Positions 1-9,800 of a stretch of DNA of 64,000 nt are shown here, in pieces. The notes beneath the pieces were generated by a model. The model saw nothing but the letters and a program-made list of their open reading frames with translations. It ran no database searches and was not told the DNA's origin. The position numbers were made by a program, and so were the translations under genes. The DNA lies in assembly GCF_017114995.1 (NCBI RefSeq), contig NZ_JABXKL010000020.1:1-64000 (forward strand), written 5' to 3'. Origin of the DNA: Nostoc sp. NMS9 (GTDB lineage Bacteria > Cyanobacteriota > Cyanobacteriia > Cyanobacteriales > Nostocaceae). The stretch's first letter is position 1; every line of letters starts with the position of its first letter.

Positions 1-15
1 AATGCGCCTTGTAAG

Positions 16-678
16 CTAGTCACAAAGCAGTTTTGACTGTTTTCGGAGATGTCTAAAGTAGCGAGGATGGTTGTTTGGGTTGCGGTGTTGACCATCAATC
101 AAATCCTGTTTAACAATCTCTACAAACTCTGGATCATCTAAATGTCCCCGAAATAATCCATCTAAGGTTGAAGCAAAACGAGAAACTCCCGCAGCAAAAG
201 CAAAACCTCCAGTTCTTAAGATCCGATGAGCTTCACGCAAAGCAATAATCCGATCTGCGCGCTCAGTCAGATGATACAAAGGCCCAAGTAACAGAACAGC
301 ATCAACGCTATTATCCGCCCGATTGAGTTGCCGAGCATCTCCAACTGCCAAACTAGCTAAAGGATATTCCGGTTGAGCTTGAGACAAATGTCGGGCTTGC
401 TCTATGTGCAAAGGAACCGCATCAATGAGATGGACTTCATAGCCCTGTTGAGCAAGCCAAAAAGAATAAACGCCAGCGCCACCGCCAACATCGAAAATCA
501 CTGCGGGAGGAGGCGGTAGGTAGCGGCTAATAAGTTCTTGGCTTCGGGCTAATTCCAGCAAACCTGCACCTTTTGATAACCGGTTTTGCTCTCGACCACT
601 CGCGTAATGGATTAACGCTTCATCTCCAAGCAGATTGTTTAATTCAGATAAATCTGGCATCGTGAATCTCAACTTCAA
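16..678 (-). CDS. SAM-dependent class I methyltransferase
   Basis: Translated ORF has motif I-like 'VIFDVGGGAGVYSFWLAQQGYEVHLIDAVPLHIEQA' and 'DAVLLLGPLYHL'. Confidence 0.88.
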   Translation of the reverse strand: MKLRFTMPDLSELNNLLGDEALIHYASGREQNRLSKGAGLLELARSQELISRYLPPPPAVIFDVGGGAGVYSFWLAQQGYEVHLIDAVPLHIEQARHLSQAQPEYPLASLAVGDARQLNRADNSVDAVLLLGPLYHLTERADRIIALREAHRILRTGGFAFAAGVSRFASTLDGLFRGHLDDPEFVEIVKQDLIDGQHRNPNNHPRYFRHLRKQSKLLCD

Positions 679-1033
679 TCAAATCATTATCTTTAAGGTT
701 ATATAGCTCCCGAAGTTTCACATTGCAAGCTATCTCAATAATTGTTTTCGGATGATCTCCACTTTCGGTATTATTTTTGTCTGTTCTTAAGATAAAAGCA
801 TCTCTGCCAAATATCTGACAAGGAACAATGCTCACAGAAACAGTCCCTCCATATTCTTCCTTTTCCAGACGCATGACATTTTTCGGGAGATGGTAAGGTT
901 GATCTAACTGAATATTTAAAGTTCCAGGAAAGAATTTCATTCCCGTTTTTCTCAAGTAATATTCTTGGAGTTTCTCAATCCAGTAAGAAAAGTTTCCTAA
1001 ACCACTCACAACTTTACCTTTCAAGATTTTCAT
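644..1033 (-). CDS. DUF120 / archaeal-type CTP-dependent riboflavin kinase-like protein
   Basis: Small ORF with 'GKVVSGLGNFSYWI', 'FFPGTLNIQLDQP' and C-terminal 'LRELYNLKDNDLIEVEI', resembling the archaeal CTP-dependent RFK fold; overlaps the methyltransferase start by about 35 bp. Confidence 0.72.
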   Translation of the reverse strand: MKILKGKVVSGLGNFSYWIEKLQEYYLRKTGMKFFPGTLNIQLDQPYHLPKNVMRLEKEEYGGTVSVSIVPCQIFGRDAFILRTDKNNTESGDHPKTIIEIACNVKLRELYNLKDNDLIEVEIHDARFI

Positions 1034-1074
1034 CTATCTTTATTTGTATAAATAGGCTAGTACCGCAAGGCGGA

Positions 1075-1096
1075 AGTCAAAAGTCAAAAGTCAAAA
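1075..1096. repeat. Heptanucleotide short tandem repeat (agtcaaa)3
   Basis: agtcaaaagtcaaaagtcaaaa. Confidence 0.8.
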
Positions 1097-1258
1097 TAAT
1101 TATATTCCGAGCTTCTTGCGCCATTTGAAATGGTATGTTTATTTATGCCATGCTGTACTAGTATTTATATCTATTGAACATATTATAATGATTTGTCTCT
1201 AACTCTTTCCCCCTGCTCCCCTGCTGCCTATTTGTCTCAACCTTAAAATGAAATGGTA

Positions 1259-1867
1259 TTAGAGGGGAGTGGCACTGATACCGCATACAAAAATATCTAC
1301 ACAGGTTTCGATATAGTCCTCACAGCTATAGCTGCCTTGATTGAATTTTGCACTGCGGCATAACATTCCAGCTAATAGCATTCCTGTAAACATATCGACA
1401 GCCGGAAATGGATCGAGGTCTGCTCTGACAGTGCCTCGTTTCTGACTCGATTGCAGGTAAGCTACCAGTTTTTCGGCTAAGGGCTTGGCAGCTTCTTGAA
1501 TCACTTGTTTGGCTGCCTCTGGATGACGTTTGGCTTCTCCAATGAAGGTACGAATTAAGTCCTCCTGTGTCTCTAGCATAGTATTGTAAAGATGGGCATA
1601 CTGTTTTAAATCAATTTTGAGATCCTGTGTCCACGCTTCGGGGTGTGCAAGAGCTTCTGTCTGGAGTGCTAAGGCATTTTTCATTACTGCCCCCAGAAGT
1701 TGTTCTTTGCTAGCAAAGTGGCGAAATAAAGTCACCTCATTCACACCAGCAACACGAGCTATTTCACGGGTAGTTGCTCCTTGAACACCTAAACTGGCAA
1801 ATACCTGCAACGCGGCTTCTATCAAACGTGTACGGGTGAGAGTTGATGAACGGATAGTTTTATGCAT
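1259..1867 (-). CDS. TetR/AcrR family transcriptional regulator
   Basis: N-terminal HTH 'RTRLIEAALQVFASLGVQGATTREIARVAGVNEVTLFRHFASKEQLL'. Confidence 0.93.
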   Translation of the reverse strand: MHKTIRSSTLTRTRLIEAALQVFASLGVQGATTREIARVAGVNEVTLFRHFASKEQLLGAVMKNALALQTEALAHPEAWTQDLKIDLKQYAHLYNTMLETQEDLIRTFIGEAKRHPEAAKQVIQEAAKPLAEKLVAYLQSSQKRGTVRADLDPFPAVDMFTGMLLAGMLCRSAKFNQGSYSCEDYIETCVDIFVCGISATPL

Positions 1868-1980
1868 TTATGCTGGCAAGTACTTACTTTCATCATAGAT
1901 TATGTGGAAAAAGTGGTCGTAATTTGGGGAAAATATTGTTGATGCCAACATTTTTAAAATTATTGAAAATATTTACCTTC

Positions 1981-2484
1981 TCAAATTGATTTTGGTGTGG
2001 TAGCTAATGTTTTACTCATTTTAGTAACTGGAACAACTATCCCACTTCTTAAATAATGAGGTGCTTTTTGGATGGCAGTAAATCCTAGTCGTAAATAAAA
2101 CCCTTCAGCATAAAGGCTAGCAGTTGTAATTACCTTATCTATACCTTGCTCAGTTGCTTCATCGCAAAAATGTTGAACTAAAGCACGGCCAATCCCTTTA
2201 CCTTGATATTTAGGATGGACATACAACCCGATGAGTTCATCAACAATGAAACTAGCAAAACCTATAACAACATCTCCCTCGATCGCAACCCAGAAAGATT
2301 CTGCTTTCATACTCTTCAAGATATTTGAACCATCAGGTTTATCGCGGTAATTGCGCCAAGCTAAAAGTTCTTTTTGGGTGTAGAAAGTTGCAGGTAGAGC
2401 TTTGATAGCAGCAATATGAATTGCACTCAGCACCCACGCATCTGTTTCTTGGGCAGGTCGAAGAGATATTTCGTTAGCGCTCAT
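1981..2484 (-). CDS. GNAT family N-acetyltransferase
   Basis: 'IGLYVHPKYQGKGIGRALVQHFCDEA' acetyl-CoA binding motif. Confidence 0.9.
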   Translation of the reverse strand: MSANEISLRPAQETDAWVLSAIHIAAIKALPATFYTQKELLAWRNYRDKPDGSNILKSMKAESFWVAIEGDVVIGFASFIVDELIGLYVHPKYQGKGIGRALVQHFCDEATEQGIDKVITTASLYAEGFYLRLGFTAIQKAPHYLRSGIVVPVTKMSKTLATTPKSI

Positions 2485-2520
2485 AGGTTCAGGGCTGGCA
2501 TTCAGATTACAAGAGAAGGC

Positions 2521-2562
2521 AGGAGGCAGGGGGCAGGAGGCAGAAGGCAGGGGGCAGGAGGA
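2521..2562. repeat. Purine-rich short tandem repeat (GGCAGGA/GGGCAGG type)
   Basis: aggaggcagggggcaggaggcagaaggcagggggcaggagg. Confidence 0.85.
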
Positions 2563-2942
2563 AAGAAGTATGAATGAAAACTTTACTTCTGGGCCATCTG
2601 CCTAATTTAAAAAGAAGAATTGTTCTATTTATACCCTTGTTCACGAAAATCTTGATCCAATTGCTCTCCCAACTTGCCCAATAGCATAACTCCTGAAATA
2701 TAATCTACGGTAATTTTATCGAGGAAAAGTATAATAAGCTCTAATCAACACTAAATCTATCGATAAACCGTATATTATGGATAAAGCAATAAAAGAATCG
2801 GCTTCAAAAGACTAATTTTGAAGTAGTTAAGCAATATCTTGTGATATTTGGCTAATTTTGTTGTGTTTATTTTGAATATCTTCTCAAAGCTTGCGCCCTT
2901 AGAGTATTTAGCAAGCTGGAAGATATTAGAAAGTTAAAAGGA

Positions 2943-3434
2943 GTGAATGTGATCAACGCTATACAAATTAACGAAAACTTGACAACAACAGGACAAGTCA
3001 TACCGAAACAGCTTGAGCAAGCTATTCAAGAAGGTTTTAAGTCCGTTCTCAATTTGCGATCGCCTGATGAACTAGGATTTTCCAAAGATGAGCAAAAAGT
3101 AGCGGAAGCATTGGGGCTGTATTATCAAAATGTTCCACTCAAGGTGGATCTCAAAAATTTGAATGAAGAGGTGATTACTAAAATCCTCATGACACTCGAA
3201 CAAATCCCGAAACCAGCAGTTGTGCATTGTGCCGCCGGGATGCGATCGACTGGAATTGCGCTGTTGAGTATCGCTATCCAGGAAGGATTAACACCAGAGG
3301 AAACCTTAGCTAAAGCAAAAAATCTCGGCTTTGGATTCTTTGAACACGCTGGTGTTAGTCCCCGATTGAAGCAATTATTTGTGGACTACGTTAACAAACA
3401 CGCGAAGGTAGCTTTACCTGCTAGCTGCTCTTAG
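2943..3434 (+). CDS. Beta-lactamase hydrolase-like / dual-specificity phosphatase-like protein (DUF442 type)
   Basis: 'AVVHCAAGMRSTGIA' CX5R phosphatase loop and 'TTTGQVIPKQLEQAIQEGFKSVLNLRSPDE'. Confidence 0.82.
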   Translation: MNVINAIQINENLTTTGQVIPKQLEQAIQEGFKSVLNLRSPDELGFSKDEQKVAEALGLYYQNVPLKVDLKNLNEEVITKILMTLEQIPKPAVVHCAAGMRSTGIALLSIAIQEGLTPEETLAKAKNLGFGFFEHAGVSPRLKQLFVDYVNKHAKVALPASCS

Positions 3435-3720
3435 ATGTTAGTTATTTCTAATTGTTATGTCCTAATAGACTAGACGGCTGCTATACAAATCATTGAAGAA
3501 GAATTCACAAGTCAGAATCAAGACGCTCTCTACAAGACGCTGCGCGTAGTTTGTTTCTTTGCAGCGGTAGTGAGTCGCACAGAATTCAATTCTGTTAGCG
3601 GATAGCTAAGGTTTAGCCCATTCTGGCTCCTGACTCCTGAATTCTTTCTTGTGAAATTAAAAACTGCTCTTGCTGAAAGTAAACAAGAGCAGTTTTGAAT
3701 AGCAAAGCCCAAATCATAAT

Positions 3721-4044
3721 TTAGGCATCTTCAAGTTCAAATTGAGCCACCGTAACAGCATTAAAAGCGAAAGCTAACACTAATGGCATTGGCGACTGAA
3801 ACCAAAAGGTCAAAAGAACAGCTAGTATTGTGCCAGTTACTGCGGACATTGACCACAATCGTTCTTCAAAAGTCAGTCCTTTTTCGGCTTTAATCAATCT
3901 GAGAACATGAACTGGAATTGGTTCCGGCATTACCCCACCCGGAGGGAAAGCCCAGAAGTTGTTACGTCGCTCAACAAATAAATCTGTCCAGCCATTTTCT
4001 TGGCACCATGCCTCAATCCATTGAAGTGAGTAATGATTCATCAT
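3721..4044 (-). CDS. Conserved hypothetical small membrane protein
   Basis: ORF with a hydrophobic C-terminal half; no recognised family. Confidence 0.55.
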   Translation of the reverse strand: MMNHYSLQWIEAWCQENGWTDLFVERRNNFWAFPPGGVMPEPIPVHVLRLIKAEKGLTFEERLWSMSAVTGTILAVLLTFWFQSPMPLVLAFAFNAVTVAQFELEDA

Positions 4045-4780
4045 CGGGTTTGGGAGTTCGGTTTGTGGAAGTTGTGTGCTTGGTGAATGTAAACTCTTGG
4101 AGATTCCTGAAGAACTAACTAATCGCTATAAAATTAAAGCTAATGATCGATCTTTAAGCTTTGTTAAGCAATTGAGACGCATATAATTACGCTCAAACCT
4201 TGCTTTCATTAATTAAAAGACTAACAGTTGATCGGGTTTCTTGAATTCAAAAGACAACAAACTTTACTTGAAAAATGGAAAGTCAAGAATTGTAAATCAG
4301 TCGGTAAGTATTACTGCTCAATAAAACTCTTTATATCTTGAAATTTAAATCTCCAAATGAAGAATTGTAAATAAGTCAACGAGCGTAGGCATAGCCCATA
4401 CTAAAACATTGCTTGATTCAGCTAAATTATTCCTTTAGAGTTAGGAATTTCAACTTTTATCTTCATCAAGAGCGATAGATTATGCTCCCCGTCTCTATTT
4501 TGCTAAAGCTTGCTTGATGTGAGAAATAATTTATACTCAGTCATTGCGATCGCTATTGTGTTTGATAATTATTGTTCTGATATATAACTTGAGTGCGATC
4601 GCAGATTGGCACTCTTTACCTCAAGTAGCAGGGATAATTTTGCTAAAGTAAGAAGCTTATGCTGTTTTTGCGTTACAAAATATTAAGCAACGGAAATACA
4701 CGTTTTCCAAGTCCAGTAGCAAGGCTGCGAGTCTCAATTAGTACGATCCAGTCTTGCTAATATTCAAGTGCGGTAATTAA

Positions 4781-5305
4781 ATGCGGCGATTGTACACTAA
4801 ATTGGCTCTCAATATCTTTTGGCGGCAAGGGTTGGCGTTCCTCCTGGGAATTATTATCTGGTGTGTGGCCGATCCAGCAGTGGCAGTAGACTGGACTCAT
4901 CCACTGTCATTTAGCAATGCAGAGTTATCAAGACGTGATTTTTCTGGACAGAGTTTGCAAGCTGCGGAGTTTTCTAACGCCAATATGGAATTGGCTAACT
5001 TTACAAACGCTGACTTACGGGGAGCAGTCATGAGCGCTTCGGTGATGACAAAAGCAAATCTCCACGGAGCGGATTTAACGAATGCAATGGTCGATCAGGT
5101 AAACTTGACTAAGGCAGATTTGAGCGATGCAGTTTTCAAAGAAGCTCTTTTGCTCCGCGCCATATTTAATGATGTAAATATAGACGGTGCAGATTTTACA
5201 GATGCAATTTTAAATAGAGCGCAAATCAAAGAACTGTGCGAAAAAGCCAGTGGTGTGAATTCCAAAACAGGCGTGCAAACTCGTGATTCTCTAGGATGTC
5301 AATGA
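4781..5305 (+). CDS. Pentapeptide repeat protein with N-terminal signal/TM segment
   Basis: A(D/N)LXX repeats: 'NANMELANFTNADLRGAVMSASVMTKANLHGADLTNAMVDQVNLTKADL'. Confidence 0.9.
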   Translation: MRRLYTKLALNIFWRQGLAFLLGIIIWCVADPAVAVDWTHPLSFSNAELSRRDFSGQSLQAAEFSNANMELANFTNADLRGAVMSASVMTKANLHGADLTNAMVDQVNLTKADLSDAVFKEALLLRAIFNDVNIDGADFTDAILNRAQIKELCEKASGVNSKTGVQTRDSLGCQ

Positions 5306-6468
5306 AGCGTGTTGGTGTAATTGGTGGCGGACAACTTGCCTGGATGATGGCGGATGCAGCACAGAAGCTAGGAGTAGAACTAGTAGTACAAACTCCTAGC
5401 GAACACGACCCGGCCGTGTCAATCGCCAAAGAAACTGTTTTTGCGCCAGTTGATGATGCAACTGCTACGGAAATATTAGCTCAAAAATGCGATATCATCA
5501 CCTTTGAAAACGAATTTGTGAACCTGCAAGGTTTATCTCTTTTAGCAGAGCAAGGCGTTTGTTTCCGTCCCAGATTAGAAGCTTTAGCTCCTCTTTTAGA
5601 TAAATATCATCAACGTTGCTATTTACGCAATTTGGGCTTACCAGTTCCTGAATTTTTCGCTCTTGAGGAGGTGGAAAATCTTCAATCAAAAATAGAATAT
5701 CTAGGTTTTCCAGTAGTTTTGAAATCCCGTCGTCATGGTTATGATGGTCAAGGTACTTTCATAATTCAAGATTTTGCTACTTTAGAACAAAAGTTAAGTG
5801 ATGAAACCACAACAAATACTTTAAATCAATCACTTTTCTTGTTAGAAGAATTTGTCCCATTTGAAAGAGAACTAGCAATAATTGCAGCTCGTTCTGTGGA
5901 GGGAGAAATTGTCACTTATCCAGTAGTGGAAACCCAACAAGAACAACAAGTGTGTCGGCGGGTGATTGCGCCAGCCGAGATTACGCCCAATCAAGTAGCA
6001 GAAATCCAAGCGATCGCACATACTCTATTAAATAGCCTAGAAGTAGTGGGAATTTTTGGAATTGAGCTATTTCTCGGGGCTGATGGCCAAGTTTTGGTAA
6101 ATGAAATTGCGCCCCGTACCCATAATTCTGGGCATTTTTCTCTTGACGCTTGCGAAACTTCTCAGTTTGAGCAGCATCTTCGAGCCGTTTGTGGTTTACC
6201 TTTGGGAAATCCGGCTTTGCAGGGCGCTGGCGCTGTGATGGTCAACCTACTGGGGTATGAAAATTCTCACAGCGACTACCAAAATCAGCGTCAAAAAATA
6301 GCAGAAATTCCCCAAGCGCACGTTCACTGGTATGGGAAGACAGAATCACGTCCTGGGCGAAAGTTAGGGCATGTTACTGTTTTGCTGGATAATCAGAATC
6401 GAGAATCGGCAGGTGCATACGCCAATAACATCGCCCGCACCATAGAATCTATCTGGTATCCCAGGTAA
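5296..6468 (+). CDS. purK: 5-(carboxyamino)imidazole ribonucleotide synthase
   Basis: 'VGVIGGGQLAWMMADAAQKLG' and ATP-grasp 'FPVVLKSRRHGYDGQGTF', 'VNEIAPRTHNSGHFSLDACETSQFEQHLRAVCGLPLG'. Confidence 0.97.
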   Translation: MSMKRVGVIGGGQLAWMMADAAQKLGVELVVQTPSEHDPAVSIAKETVFAPVDDATATEILAQKCDIITFENEFVNLQGLSLLAEQGVCFRPRLEALAPLLDKYHQRCYLRNLGLPVPEFFALEEVENLQSKIEYLGFPVVLKSRRHGYDGQGTFIIQDFATLEQKLSDETTTNTLNQSLFLLEEFVPFERELAIIAARSVEGEIVTYPVVETQQEQQVCRRVIAPAEITPNQVAEIQAIAHTLLNSLEVVGIFGIELFLGADGQVLVNEIAPRTHNSGHFSLDACETSQFEQHLRAVCGLPLGNPALQGAGAVMVNLLGYENSHSDYQNQRQKIAEIPQAHVHWYGKTESRPGRKLGHVTVLLDNQNRESAGAYANNIARTIESIWYPR

Positions 6469-6528
6469 ATAGATCGGAAAGTTTCGATATTGAACACACA
6501 ACATCTTTTGAAAAGCTATAATGAGTGA

Positions 6529-6710
6529 GTTGCACTACGACGTTGGTGACTGCCATCAAGTTTTTTGATCTATGCCTTTAATGACAAGGGAGTCAACTGT
6601 TCTCGTGGCAGTATACCGGGCATGTACCCGGAAACTTTAAACGAGGAATTTAGGTTCCCACCTGGATAAACCCAGGTCATAAACTTAGGTAAAACGGCGT
6701 CGCGGTGAAC
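6529..6710 (+). ncRNA. ssrS: 6S RNA
   Basis: Directly downstream of purK, the conserved cyanobacterial location. About 182 nt whose 5' end (gttgcactacgacgtt) pairs with its 3' end (aacggcgtcgcggtgaac) as a closing stem. Preceded by TATAAT at 6517-6522. Confidence 0.8.
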
Positions 6711-6721
6711 TTAAAATTATT

Positions 6722-6752
6722 AGCTCCCAAAGTCAGTTAGAATTTGGGAGCT
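6722..6752 (+). terminator. Hairpin terminator after 6S RNA
   Basis: agctcccaaa...tttgggagct inverted repeat followed by ttaattat. Confidence 0.65.
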
Positions 6753-6848
6753 TTAATTATTTCAATCAGTTTAAAATAAGCGAACTGACAGCAAAGATTG
6801 CTATGTTTTTGGGAAACCTAGATACTGAGGTCTCAAGAATTAAGCCCT

Positions 6849-9800
6849 ATGGTCAGCATTCCCGGATATCACGTTAGCAAAGAACTCTACAACGGTTCTC
6901 GAACCTTGGTTTATCGTGCTAATCGAGAAACTGACCAAAAATCTGTGGTGATTAAGCTGATGAAAACTGCTTATCCCAGCTTCAGCGAATTGGTACAGTT
7001 TCGCAACCAGTTCACCATTGCCAAAAATTTGAATCTCCCTGGAATCATCCAAACCTACAGTCTGGAATCCTATCAGAACGGCTATGTGTTAGTGATGGAA
7101 GACTTTGGGGGAATTTCTCTAAAGCAGTGGCAAGACAGAGGAGAGAATAGGAGAATAGGGGAAACACCGCAAGCTCTCATTGAGTTTTTACAAGTAGCGA
7201 TCGCACTGTGCAATACATTAGATATTCTAATTCGTTATCGGATCGTTCACAAAGATATTAAACCTGCCAATATTTTAATTCATCCAGAAACTAAAGAAGT
7301 TAAGTTAATTGACTTTAGTATTGCATCTTTATTGCCACGAGAAACTCAAAGCCTCATGAGTCCTAGTGTATTAGAAGGGACACTTGGCTATTTGTCTCCA
7401 GAGCAAACTGGACGGATGAATCGGGGGATTGATTACCGTACTGATTTTTATTCTCTGGGTGTAACTTTTTACGAATTACTAACAGGGCAATTACCATTTC
7501 AATCGCACGATCCGATGGAATTGTTGCATTGTCATATTGCCAAACTTCCGCCTTTAGTACATGAGATTAATCCACAAATTGCGCCTGTACTCTCATCTAT
7601 TGTCAGCAAATTGATGGCGAAAAATGCCGAAGACCGCTATCAGAGTGCATTCGGACTGAAATATGATTTAGAAAATTGTTTGGCTCAACTCAAGGAGACG
7701 GGTAAGATTGTAAGTTTCCCAATTGCTCAACGGGATGTGTGCGATCGCTTTATTATCCCAGAAAAACTCTATGGGCGTGAGCATGAAGTTGAAACTCTGC
7801 TCAAAGCATTTGACCGCGTTAGCAACAACCAAACAGAACTAATGCTGGTGGCTGGTTTTTCTGGTATTGGTAAAACTGCTTTAGTTAACGAGGTTCACAA
7901 ACCTATTGTCCGGCAACAGGGTTACTTCATCAAAGGCAAATTTGACCAATTTAATCGTAATATTCCCTTTTCCGCTTTTGTGCAGGCATTTCGAGACTTA
8001 ATGGGACAATTACTGAGTGAAAGTGATGTCCAATTGTCAACTTGGAAAAATAAAATTTTACAAGTACTTGGCGATCAAGGGCAAGTCATTCTTGAGGTAA
8101 TTCCTGAACTAGAACAAATTATTGGTCAACAACCACCTGCAACGGAACTTTCACAGAGTGCAGCCCAGAATCGCTTCAATTTACTCTTTCAAAAGTTCAT
8201 TCAGGTATTCACCACAAAAGAACATCCATTAGTAATTTTCCTCGATGATTTGCAGTGGGCTGATTCTGCATCACTCAAATTGATGCAGTTGTTGATGAGC
8301 GAGTCAGGAAGTGGCTCTTTACTTTTAATTGGGGCTTATCGAGACAATGAAGTATCTACCGCGCATCAGTTGATATTGACTTTAGCGGAGATTCGCAAAG
8401 CCAATGCGATAATTCACAGCATTACTTTAGCTCCGTTAAGTAAAGCTAGTTTAAATCAATTGGTGGTTGATACCTTGAGTTGTTCAAGTAAAACTGCTCA
8501 ACCACTAACGCAACTCGTCTATCAAAAAACTCAAGGAAATCCATTTTTTGTAACCCACTTTCTCAAAGTATTATATGAAGATGGGCTGATTACTTTTAAT
8601 TTTGCTCAAGGTTACTGGCAATGTGATATTGCTGCTGTGAAAGCACTTGCCCTTACGGATGATGTTGTAGAATTCGTAGCGCTACAGTTGCAAAAGTTGC
8701 CAGATGCAACGCAAAATATGTTGAAATTAGCTGCATGTATTGGCAACCAGTTTGATTTGCTAACCTTAGCAATTGTTTCTGAACAATCGGAAACCGAAAC
8801 AGCAGCATCTTTATGGAAAGCTTTACAAGAAGGGTTAGTTTTACCTACTAGTGAAGTTTATAAATTTTTTCAAGATAATGAACATAATTCTGACTCAAAC
8901 CCCTTAAATTTTAATTTCCAAATCCCCACCTATAAATTTTTACACGATCGCGTGCAGCAAGCCGCCTATTCGTTGATTCCAGATGAAGAGAAACAATTTA
9001 CACATCTTAAAATTGGTCAATTACTCTTGCAAAATACGTCTATTGTTCAACAAGAGGAGCGAATTTTTGAGATTGTCAGTCAGTTAAATTGTGGAATAGC
9101 ACTAATCATCCAGCCGACTGAACGTCAACAGTTAGCTCAGTTAAATCTGAATGCCGGTCGAAAAGCGAAAGAAGCTACCGCTTATGGTGCAGCAATTCAT
9201 TACCTCAATTATGGAATGCAGTTATTGCCGATTAATAGTTGGCAAATCGCCTACGAACTGACTCGAAATTTATATGAAGAAGCCGCCGAAGCTGCCTTTC
9301 TCAACAATGAATTTGAGCAAATGGAATCTCTTATTCAGGTTGTCATCGAACAAACAACAACTTTACTAAATAGAGTGAAAGTTTATGAAGTTCAACTTCA
9401 AGCTTATCAGGTGCGGGATCAATCATTGCAAGCGATCGCCACTGGGCGTGAACTTCTCAATCAACTTGGGGTAACATTACCTGAATCAGTAACACCTTCA
9501 GACATTCAACAATATGTATTAAACACGCTCTCTACATTGGCAGGCAGAAGTATTCAGGGCTTAGTTGATTTACCATTGATGGAAAATACCAAAGCTTTGG
9601 TTGCTTTACGGATTATGGCTAGCATTGCTCCCGCCATCCACCAGAATTGCTCGTATCTGTTTCCAATTTTGGCCTGCGAAGAAGTGAATTTATCTCTTAA
9701 ATACGGCAATGCACCACTTTCTGCACCAGGGTATGCAGATTTTGGAATTGTACTTAATGCTTGTAACCAACTAGAGTCAGGCTACGAATTTGGTAAGCTA

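Noticed and set aside
3530-3712. 60-aa minus-strand ORF
   Set aside because: Falls in repeat-like intergenic sequence with no RBS or family signal.
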